A DNA stretch of 64,000 nucleotides, taken from positions 1 through 64,000 of the forward strand of contig CAJURN010000011.1 of assembly GCA_910589055.1 (NCBI GenBank), written 5' to 3'. Shown piece after piece: positions 57,935 to 64,000 of the stretch; positions within the stretch are counted from its first letter, which is position 1, and each line of letters starts with the position of its first letter. The DNA comes from an uncultured Muribaculaceae bacterium (GTDB lineage: Bacteria; Bacteroidota; Bacteroidia; Bacteroidales; Muribaculaceae). Both the position numbers and the translations under genes were made by a program. The notes below the pieces were generated by a model. That model ran no database searches, was not told the DNA's origin, and worked only from the letters and a program-made list of their open reading frames with translations.

Positions 57935-59398
57935 TCAGGAGAATTTTGAATATTTCAAAGGATCGAAGTAGTCCTTTGCCAATGACGGAGCTACATTTGA
58001 GTCGTATAGCCTGCGTATCTCCGCAATAAGTTTCAGAACGGCATATCCGAGCGCACGCATTGCCACGGGTGTGCCTTTCATTATGCCTTCAAACAGCGGG
58101 CGCACCTTGTCGGCAAAAGCAAGTGCCTCTTCCTTGCGGCCCGTTTTCACAGCACACATCAGATACAGCATTACCGGACCAACATCCGTGAAAATATTTG
58201 AGAACGTCTCCACCGGATCCGGCATCGCTGAAAGTACGGTAAAACAATCCTCATACAGTCCTTTTGCGAAAAGCGCCTCTGCATAAGCCGATGCAAATGC
58301 CGGAAAAAGCTGGGGAGTATTCTCAAGCACGACATCCACAAGTGCCTTGAGGGCATCGAGGGCATTGAGTCCAAGCAGAGTCGTGGACAGTTCGACAAGG
58401 CTTTCCACTTCAAGCGCATCAGGACCGCACACCTCATAATGGCGCGAGATAAGCTCTTTAGGATCCTTCACATTGAGGCTGAGAAGGCGCACAAGACAAT
58501 CGGCATTATCGGGATGACGTTCGAAGAACGACAGGAGAGTGTCCACCGCGAATTTCCGGTTCTGCGCAGCAAGATATAGCGCGCTCATACTCTCCACGTA
58601 CTTGAACTCATCGGGAGAATTGGCGACAAATCCGGCAAGCACCTCCAAGGTGTCCTTGATAAGATAAGGCGCATACATGAGTGCGGATTCCACGAGATAC
58701 ATCGCGGCTGCATCATTGTCGGATGCAAGCGCCTTGGCATAGTCGAAAGCCTGCCGCGCATCATCCTCACGTCCCGCTTTGGAGTACGCTCTTACAAGTA
58801 TGGCCCAATAGGCATCGGAGAATGGCTCGATTTCCACAAGTTCCTCAAGACATTTAATTTCCGTATCGAGGTCGGAATTCTCCTCGGCGGCAATCGACAT
58901 GTCGTACAGGAAGGTAGGCATGTAGGAAATCTTGGAGCGTATTCTGCCGGCAGATGCTTTCAGCCAGTCGTAGCAATCGTTTTCCTTCGCAATCTTGATG
59001 AGCCATATTATTTCCTCGTCGGAAAAATCATCGTACTGCGCGAATATATATTCAAGGGCTTCTTCAATCTTAGCCTTATCATCAACCTGTGATGCAAGAC
59101 GAATCAGGTCCCATATCATCGACTGCCGCGACGGATTGTCGGACAGATACTTTGTAAGGGAGTCGGTTTCGTCGAGAGAGGAATACAGAATAGCACGCCG
59201 TTCGGCAAGTTTCTCGCTTTCCGGATACAGACGCGCACCACAGAAGAGAACTTCCATGCGGACATATTCGTCGCCGCGGTCGCCCGCATAGTCGAATATG
59301 TCCACAAGTTCGTCCTCGTCAAAAAATCTTTCGCCGACTGGTTTGCTCAACGAGCGGCAAAACGCTGCATATAATTCTTCGTTGCTGTCTTCCTCCAT
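57935..59398 (-). CDS. Tetratricopeptide-repeat protein, 487 aa
   Basis: A soluble, acidic, all-helical protein with tandem degenerate TPR-like repeats, best seen in residues about 165-330 (SIAAEENSDLDTEIKCLEELVEIEPFSDAYWAILVRAYSKAGREDDARQAFDYAKAL). No signal peptide, membrane segment or enzyme motif. Probably a cytoplasmic scaffold. Its start codon overlaps the glnS stop by one base (59398), so it is co-expressed with glnS; the same order is likely conserved in relatives, but I cannot check that here. It ends 7 nt from the convergent metallo-hydrolase gene. Confidence 0.82.
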   Translation of the reverse strand: MEEDSNEELYAAFCRSLSKPVGERFFDEDELVDIFDYAGDRGDEYVRMEVLFCGARLYPESEKLAERRAILYSSLDETDSLTKYLSDNPSRQSMIWDLIRLASQVDDKAKIEEALEYIFAQYDDFSDEEIIWLIKIAKENDCYDWLKASAGRIRSKISYMPTFLYDMSIAAEENSDLDTEIKCLEELVEIEPFSDAYWAILVRAYSKAGREDDARQAFDYAKALASDNDAAAMYLVESALMYAPYLIKDTLEVLAGFVANSPDEFKYVESMSALYLAAQNRKFAVDTLLSFFERHPDNADCLVRLLSLNVKDPKELISRHYEVCGPDALEVESLVELSTTLLGLNALDALKALVDVVLENTPQLFPAFASAYAEALFAKGLYEDCFTVLSAMPDPVETFSNIFTDVGPVMLYLMCAVKTGRKEEALAFADKVRPLFEGIMKGTPVAMRALGYAVLKLIAEIRRLYDSNVAPSLAKDYFDPLKYSKFS

Positions 59399-61116
59399 CA
59401 GTTCTTTTTCTGCACCTTCTCCCAGGTATCCTTGAGAGCTATCGTGCGGTTGAACACAGGTTTTTCATCTGTATAGTCGTAGTCAGGTGTGAAGTAGCCG
59501 ACACGCTGGAACTGGAACTTACGGCCTTTTTCCGACTCCTTGATGATGAACGGTTCGAGCTTGACGCCTGTTACGACCTTCAGCGAATCGGGATTGAGCA
59601 TTTCGCGGAAGTCGCGCTCGGTCTCGGCAGCAGGATTCTCCACTTCGAAAAGGCGGTCGTAAAGACGTACCTCGCCGTCGATTGCATGACGTGCTGAAAC
59701 CCAGTGGAGCGTACCTTTCACCTTGCGTGCCGCTCCGGGAAGTCCGCTGCGGGATTCGGGATCGTAAGTACAGTGGATTGTAGTGATATTGCCTTCGCTG
59801 TCGCGCTCGATATCTTCAGGATTTTCGGAAGCCTTGATAATGTAGGCGCCTTTGAGACGTACCTCTGTACCGGGGGCGAGACGGAAGAACTTCTTGGGCG
59901 GATTTTCCATGAAGTCGTCGCGCTCGATATAGATTTCGCGGCAGAACGGCATTTCGTGTACACCACTACCCTCCTGCTCGGGATTGTTTTCCATTGTCAC
60001 AGTCTCCACGAGGTCTTCGGGATAATTGTCGATGACAAGTTTTACAGGATTTACAACCGCCATCACTCGGGTAGCGATACGGTTGAGGTCGTCGCGCACG
60101 GCATGCTCGAGAAGGCTGATGCTGTTGAGAGCCTCGTATTTCGTGTAGCCGATAGTGTTGATGAAATTACGTACCGATTCGGGAGTGTAGCCGCGGCGAC
60201 GCATGCCGGAAATGGTTGGCATGCGGGGATCGTCCCATCCGGCAACAAGACCTTCCTTCACGAGCTGGAGAAGTTTGCGCTTGCTCATCACCGTGTAAGT
60301 GAGGTTAAGGCGGTTGAACTCAATCTGACGGGGGCAATAAGTCTCGTCGGCAAGTTCCTTGACAAAGTGCTCGTAAAGCGGACGGTGAGGCACAAACTCC
60401 AATGTGCAGATCGAGTGAGTCACGCCTTCGAAGTAGTCGCTCTGTCCGTGGGCGAAGTCATACATCGGATACACCTTCCACGTAGTACCTGTGCGGTGGT
60501 GGGGGTATTTGATAATGCGGTACATGATGGGGTCGCGGAAGTGCATGTTGGACGACGCCATGTCGAGTTTTGCACGCAGCACACGCGAACCTTCCTCAAA
60601 CTCTCCGGCGTTCATGCGGGTGAAGAGGTCAAGATTTTCCTCAACGGAGCGGTTGCGGTAGGGGCTTTCAGTACCGGGAACGGTAGGAGTACCTTTCTGT
60701 GCGGCAATTTCTTCCGAGGTCTGGTCGTCGACGTAGGCTTTTCCTTCCTTAATCAGGCGGATTGCCAGGTCATAGAGCTGGGGGAAGTAATCGGAAGCAT
60801 AATATTCCCGGTCGCCCCAGTCAAAACCAAGCCAGTGGATATCTTCACGGATTGAATCAACGTACTCGACATCTTCCTTTACGGGATTGGTGTCGTCGAA
60901 GCGCAGATTACATGTACCACCGAATTTCTCGGCTACTCCGAAGTCCATGCAGATGGCCTTGGCATGTCCGATATGAAGATAACCGTTGGGCTCCGGCGGG
61001 AATCGGGTGCTGAGCCTTCCTCCGTTTTTACCGGCACGGAGATCGTTATATACTTCTTCCTCAACGAAATTGAGTCCTTTGCTCTCGTTCAGTTCAGCTT
61101 CTTCTTTAACTTCCAT
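59398..61116 (-). CDS. glnS: Glutamine--tRNA ligase
   Basis: Class I synthetase charging tRNA-Gln directly, 572 aa. Catalytic signatures: RFPPEPNGYLHIGHAKAICMDFG (HIGH, residues about 38-60) and TYVMSKRKLLQLV (KMSKS type, about 275), with the GlnRS anticodon-binding beta barrels in the C-terminal third (FRLAPGTEVRLKGAYIIKA, GTLHWVSARHAIDGEVRLYDRLF). Presence of GlnRS means the organism need not depend on GatCAB for Gln-tRNA. A -7 promoter element lies 45 nt upstream. Confidence 0.97.
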   Translation of the reverse strand: MEVKEEAELNESKGLNFVEEEVYNDLRAGKNGGRLSTRFPPEPNGYLHIGHAKAICMDFGVAEKFGGTCNLRFDDTNPVKEDVEYVDSIREDIHWLGFDWGDREYYASDYFPQLYDLAIRLIKEGKAYVDDQTSEEIAAQKGTPTVPGTESPYRNRSVEENLDLFTRMNAGEFEEGSRVLRAKLDMASSNMHFRDPIMYRIIKYPHHRTGTTWKVYPMYDFAHGQSDYFEGVTHSICTLEFVPHRPLYEHFVKELADETYCPRQIEFNRLNLTYTVMSKRKLLQLVKEGLVAGWDDPRMPTISGMRRRGYTPESVRNFINTIGYTKYEALNSISLLEHAVRDDLNRIATRVMAVVNPVKLVIDNYPEDLVETVTMENNPEQEGSGVHEMPFCREIYIERDDFMENPPKKFFRLAPGTEVRLKGAYIIKASENPEDIERDSEGNITTIHCTYDPESRSGLPGAARKVKGTLHWVSARHAIDGEVRLYDRLFEVENPAAETERDFREMLNPDSLKVVTGVKLEPFIIKESEKGRKFQFQRVGYFTPDYDYTDEKPVFNRTIALKDTWEKVQKKN

Positions 61117-61160
61117 AACGAATATATTGTAAGCGTTATACTTTCTTGGCTAATAAAGTG

Positions 61161-61168
61161 CAAAGATA
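61161..61168 (-). promoter_or_regulatory. Promoter -7 element of glnS
   Basis: TATCTTTG on the minus strand, about 45 nt upstream of the glnS start; consensus TAnnTTTG. Confidence 0.5.
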
Positions 61169-61359
61169 AACAAAAAATCCCGGTATCTGAATACACGGGA
61201 AAAATATTTACTTCATTCAAGTTTCGCAGGCTTCAATTTGAAAAGGGAAAAAGGGTGAAAAGGCCATCGCCTTCGGCAGGCAAGAGGATAGTACCCATGG
61301 GCAAATCAATCAAAAACTATTATCTTGCCTTTTTGCCTTTTAACCTTCTATTGCCCGAC

Positions 61360-61989
61360 TTACTTCGTACGGGATATGAATGATTCCGTGGGGACAAAAT
61401 AGATTTCGACCCTGCGGTTCTTGTCGCGCGACCGCATGGAATTGTTCGCCCCGGCAGGCTCGTCGGCACCAAGACCATACGGCACACATCCCGTATCGGA
61501 ATTTCCGTTGGCCCGATAGAAAAATTCATCAATGCTGTTGGCTCTGTCGGCGGTCAGATTCTCGCAGTACGTTTCATCGCCCGTATTGTCGCTATGAACA
61601 GCTATCAGGACTTTGTATAAGTCCTTGCGCAGCACATATTTCACCAGCGGATTGAGTTTCGCGGTGGCCGAGGATTTCAGTTCGATGGAATTTGGCGCGA
61701 ACAAAGCCGAACACGGGATTGTCACTTCCACTACTTCACCATCTCTGACAAGAGAAGTCTTCAACCCCGTTTCTGCAATCTTTTTGGCAAATTCATTTAC
61801 AGCCCTGCGCACTGCTTCTTTCTTCTTCTGAGGAATGGCAGGCGTAGCAAGATTGTCGCCAATCGAAAGTTCAAAAATATCTACCGGCTCAGGCTGCGGC
61901 GTGGCAGCAAAGGATGTGGCAGAGAGTCCGCAGAAAACCATCGAAGCCACCGTTGCCGCCGTAACAGTCTTTCTAATAAGGTCAATCAT
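61360..61989 (-). CDS. OmpA-family protein
   Basis: A 209-aa exported protein. The start MIDLIRKTVTAATVASMVFC at 61989 gives a proper signal peptide; the ATG at 62097 lies in the upstream gene. After a short linker (about 25-85) comes an OmpA-like peptidoglycan-binding domain (VEVTIPCSALFAPNSIELKSSATAKLNPLVKYV, VLIAVHSDNTGDETYCENLTADRANSIDEFF, RSRDKNRRVEIYFVP). Unlike classic OmpA there is no barrel, so it is probably periplasmic and tethers to the wall. It lies 20 nt after the small acidic protein gene on the same strand. Confidence 0.88.
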   Translation of the reverse strand: MIDLIRKTVTAATVASMVFCGLSATSFAATPQPEPVDIFELSIGDNLATPAIPQKKKEAVRRAVNEFAKKIAETGLKTSLVRDGEVVEVTIPCSALFAPNSIELKSSATAKLNPLVKYVLRKDLYKVLIAVHSDNTGDETYCENLTADRANSIDEFFYRANGNSDTGCVPYGLGADEPAGANNSMRSRDKNRRVEIYFVPTESFISRTK

Positions 61990-62008
61990 AAGTATACGCA
62001 ATATATGT

Positions 62009-62308
62009 TTATGCAATTGACTGCTCGTATTCCGTCTCGGCACGCACAAGAGCTTCAACATGCTCGGGAAGCACGCGGCATCCTTTATCCTTTGCAATCA
62101 TTTTCTTCACATATTCCACAGCTCCGAGGATTTCGTCTTCCTCCGATTCTCCGTCACAGTCAAGCGATAAAGAGCCGTTACGTTCGTAGTAATCGAAAAT
62201 CATATCAATTACCTCAATCATATCGTCTTCGGAATATGCAGCCCGGGAGTCTTCGGGTAAGGCAGCCAGCATCATTGCGGCAGCTTCTGTTTCTTCGTAT
62301 TCTTTCAT
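62009..62308 (-). CDS. Small acidic protein of unknown function, 99 aa
   Basis: I do not recognise a family. The protein is strongly acidic (clusters EYEETEAAAM, YSEDDMIEVIDMIFDYYE, DCDGESEEDEI) and appears all-helical, without signal or membrane segment. It is 11 nt downstream of rimM and 20 nt upstream of the OmpA-like gene, in a run of closely packed minus-strand genes, so it is likely co-transcribed with DUF4290-rimM. Confidence 0.7.
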   Translation of the reverse strand: MKEYEETEAAAMMLAALPEDSRAAYSEDDMIEVIDMIFDYYERNGSLSLDCDGESEEDEILGAVEYVKKMIAKDKGCRVLPEHVEALVRAETEYEQSIA

Positions 62309-62319
62309 CTTATAATATG

Positions 62320-62850
62320 TTATAAATCCAAGAGTCCGGCAGGCAATGACATCACCATCGTGCGCGCTTCAGAATCAATATCGGTGATAAATTCATCGGC
62401 AACGGGAATCAGAATCTGCGAGCCGTCGGGACGTTCCACCTCGAATAGAATATTTTCCGTGGAATCATCCACGCCTGTTATATTTCCGATTGTTGCTCCG
62501 GTGCCGTCCATTACGTGGAAACCCACAAGATCCTCGGCATAAAAGCCGTCGCCGTCTTCCTCATCGCCGTCATCAGGCAATTCTTTAGTGAGAGCATACA
62601 CATCGTGATTCGACAGTTCCGCGGCCTCTTTCTCATCATTGATTCCGTCTATCGCCACGAGCACGCTCTCGCTGCTCTTCGGGCGTACGGAATTGAGAAA
62701 GAACGGCACATTTATATTGTCAATCTTCATCACCACACATCGCAACGACAGAAGATCGACATCGGCAGTCAATATCAGATTCAGCTCTCCCGAAATACCG
62801 TGAGGTTTGCCGGTGCGGCCAACGGGAGTCAGTTCGCCATCTTTAATCAT
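62320..62850 (-). CDS. rimM: Ribosome maturation factor RimM
   Basis: A 176-aa 16S processing factor that binds ribosomal protein uS19 during 30S assembly. N-terminal RimM domain (GELTPVGRTGKPHGISGELNLILTADVD, residues 4-31) and C-terminal PRC-barrel (DGFYAEDLVGFHVMDGTGATIGNITGVDD, ILFEVERPDGSQILIPVADEFITDID). It overlaps the DUF4290 stop by 4 nt. Confidence 0.95.
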   Translation of the reverse strand: MIKDGELTPVGRTGKPHGISGELNLILTADVDLLSLRCVVMKIDNINVPFFLNSVRPKSSESVLVAIDGINDEKEAAELSNHDVYALTKELPDDGDEEDGDGFYAEDLVGFHVMDGTGATIGNITGVDDSTENILFEVERPDGSQILIPVADEFITDIDSEARTMVMSLPAGLLDL

Positions 62851-63440
62851 TTTTTCTTTTTCTTCTTGCCTGAAGGTGTGGGAGCCTGTTTGAATTCGTG
62901 GAGTCTTACGGTTTCGGGGTCAAGGTAAAGCGCTCCGTGCGACATCATACGGAGATCCTTGAAAATCTTTGCATCCTCAACACCTTCGCGGTTGACAGCC
63001 AGCATGAGTTTCTTCATGTGGTTGGCGATAAGGAACACAAGAGCTTCCTTTTCCTCACCTTCGTCCATCGCGCAGGCCTTTTCGATCAGCTGCTGCACGA
63101 AGAGGCCGTAATGGCGGTAGCGGATTGGCTCGGTGTCGGTGAGTGAAATCTTATCGGGCTCGGTATTGAACACCTCGGGGCGCACAAGTTCAAAAGGCAG
63201 AGGAACATCCAGCTTGAAATCGCTCATTATCATGAGGTGATCCCAAAGTTTGCGACGATACTCCGCGGCATCCCCCCCGGAGGTTGGAAAAAGCGTGGAC
63301 ATGGCATTGATGATAGTCTCGGCACAAATCTTACGTTGCTCCGGGTCTTCGATTTCAACACAATGGTCCACCATATTCTGAATATTCCGGCCATATTCCG
63401 GCAATATCAGTTTTTTCAGATGATTATTATATGTAAGCAT
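62847..63440 (-). CDS. DUF4290 family protein
   Basis: A 197-aa cytoplasmic protein that matches DUF4290, a family found mainly in Bacteroidetes: MLTYNNHLKKLILPEYGRNIQNMVDHCVEIEDPEQR at the N terminus, KLWDHLMIMSDFKLDVPLPFE and HYGLFVQQLIEKA in the middle, and a poly-lysine tail (last six residues). Function unknown. It is regularly seen just before rimM or murein-related genes in this group; here rimM overlaps by 4 nt and a nucleotidyltransferase gene is 12 nt upstream. Confidence 0.9.
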   Translation of the reverse strand: MLTYNNHLKKLILPEYGRNIQNMVDHCVEIEDPEQRKICAETIINAMSTLFPTSGGDAAEYRRKLWDHLMIMSDFKLDVPLPFELVRPEVFNTEPDKISLTDTEPIRYRHYGLFVQQLIEKACAMDEGEEKEALVFLIANHMKKLMLAVNREGVEDAKIFKDLRMMSHGALYLDPETVRLHEFKQAPTPSGKKKKKK

Positions 63441-63452
63441 ATCTGCGAAATT

Positions 63453-64000
63453 TCAATTTATAGAAAATGCCTGGGAAGCCTTCTCCAATGTCTCGGGCTT
63501 GCCTATGTCAAACCAACGGTATTCACCCGCCGGAAGATAGCCCTTGAACTCCATGCTGCGGCATGCGCCTACATAGAAATCCATGATTGAAAACGGTACC
63601 GCTCCATCCGAGGCTACGGCCTTGGCGCGTCCGCTCTGTATCAATCCGTCATTATAATCTTTCAGCGCACGGATAAAACGCGGTGTTATAATATGAACAC
63701 CCGAGAAAGCATACTGTTGGAAATCCGGATTGGCGGCAGATTCATCGGGGCGGTACTCTCCGGTGTTCAGGTTGTGCCACCCTCTCATTTCCATGGCGTT
63801 GTCGAACAGGAGCTGACGGGAGGATTCTCTCTTCTGCACCATCATCAAGGCGTCGTAGGAGCCGAGATGCGATTTCATTTCAGAAATGTCGAAATCAGTG
63901 AGAATATCGGAATTATGAATCAGTAGCGGAGTTCCGTCAGCAAGCAGCGAGTCGGCACAACGCACAATCGCCCCACCGGTCTCAAGCAGCAGGTCGGTCT
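63453..64000 (-). CDS. Sugar-phosphate nucleotidyltransferase family protein, C-terminal part
   Basis: The N terminus lies beyond the right edge; the frame is open to base 64000. The visible 182 residues include LLLETGGAIVRCADSLL and LLIHNSDILTDFDISEM (the metal/sugar-binding D of this fold), QYAFSGVHIITPRF and the closing GEYRWFDIGKPETLEKA, typical of NDP-sugar pyrophosphorylases (nucleotidyltransferase family, as in MurNAc-1-phosphate uridylyltransferase or mannose-1-phosphate guanylyltransferase). It joins a nucleotide to a sugar-1-phosphate; which pair cannot be told. First of the minus-strand run leading to glnS. Confidence 0.88.
   Translation of the reverse strand, partial: TDLLLETGGAIVRCADSLLADGTPLLIHNSDILTDFDISEMKSHLGSYDALMMVQKRESSRQLLFDNAMEMRGWHNLNTGEYRPDESAANPDFQQYAFSGVHIITPRFIRALKDYNDGLIQSGRAKAVASDGAVPFSIMDFYVGACRSMEFKGYLPAGEYRWFDIGKPETLEKASQAFSIN

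Noticed and set aside
59704..60855. Long plus-strand open frame (383 codons) opposite glnS
   Set aside because: It is a shadow of glnS codon structure: no family likeness, no promoter, and the minus-strand gene is certain. The same holds for long antisense frames opposite purL (40032-41006), the carboxyltransferase gene (28844-29815), legB (14061-14927), wzi (15631-16587), uvrB (33427-34245) and valS (19572-20411).
61278..61330. Imperfect inverted repeat after the OmpA-like gene
   Set aside because: AGGCAAG/CTTGCCT arms with a partly paired interior could be a terminator, but the stem is interrupted and the T tract is distant; too weak to list as a feature.
1..64000. CRISPR arrays, insertion sequences, prophage, integrase or attachment sites
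   Set aside because: No regularly spaced repeats, transposase or integrase motifs were seen. The two tRNA genes have no duplicated 3' ends nearby that would mark an integrated element.

Overview
The window is 64 kb of a Bacteroidales chromosome; the mouse/human-gut family Muribaculaceae is my best guess, though family level is an inference. Reasons: promoters with the Bacteroidetes pattern TTTG-N19/20-TAnnTTTG in front of tRNA and protein genes, no clear Shine-Dalgarno sequences, secreted proteins with type IX secretion (T9SS) tails of both the A and B kind, a Wzi-like outer-membrane protein, DUF4290 and DUF4861 proteins, a one-chain PurL and a K+-dependent type of membrane pyrophosphatase. 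Gene density is high, with many 4-nt ATGA overlaps and convergent pairs that touch or overlap. I see no rRNA, prophage, insertion sequence or CRISPR array.

Layout. 1-5020 (+): L-rhamnose catabolism (rhaB, broken at the left edge; rhaA; rhaT; rhaD) ending in a secreted DUF4861 protein, closed by a perfect bidirectional terminator. 5092-17016 (-): two secreted proteins, serine dehydratase, a YjbR-like protein with a nitroreductase, dnaJ-grpE, and an operon running wzi-like, lipoprotein, legB-like, ATP-grasp, neuB-like, ispE, which looks like part of a nonulosonic (sialic/legionaminic-type) acid and surface polysaccharide pathway. 17249-24643: tRNA-Met, a 71-aa membrane protein, an outer-membrane protein, valS, hppA and a CpsB-like PHP phosphatase. 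24902-31162 (+): a large secreted adhesin-like protein, a DUF1016/YhcG nuclease-fold gene bracketed by two copies of one terminator, a biotin-dependent carboxylase/decarboxylase subunit and a glycosyltransferase. 31163-35166 (-): uvrB-ygiQ.

35335-36860: tRNA-Arg, a lone antitoxin-like gene, then 1.17 kb with no convincing protein gene but with promoter/terminator-bounded, hairpin-rich stretches that I read as one good and one weaker candidate non-coding RNA, plus the decayed start of a secreted-protein gene. This is the least explained part of the window.

36861-55611 (+): a Crp/Fnr regulator, purL, an unusual purF homologue lacking the N-terminal catalytic cysteine, etfB-etfA-acyl-CoA dehydrogenase, a T9SS type B protein, a lytic transglycosylase, uvrA, and a two-gene McrBC-type modification-dependent restriction system whose McrB carries an EVE domain. 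55614-64000: a CvfB-like S1 protein (-), rsmG and a metallo-hydrolase (+), then (-) nucleotidyltransferase (cut by the right edge), DUF4290, rimM, a small acidic protein, an OmpA-like protein, glnS and a TPR protein.

Most genes are housekeeping. The accessory pieces are the rhamnose operon, the surface-sugar operon, the DUF1016 gene, the McrBC pair and the 35.7-36.8 kb non-coding block.
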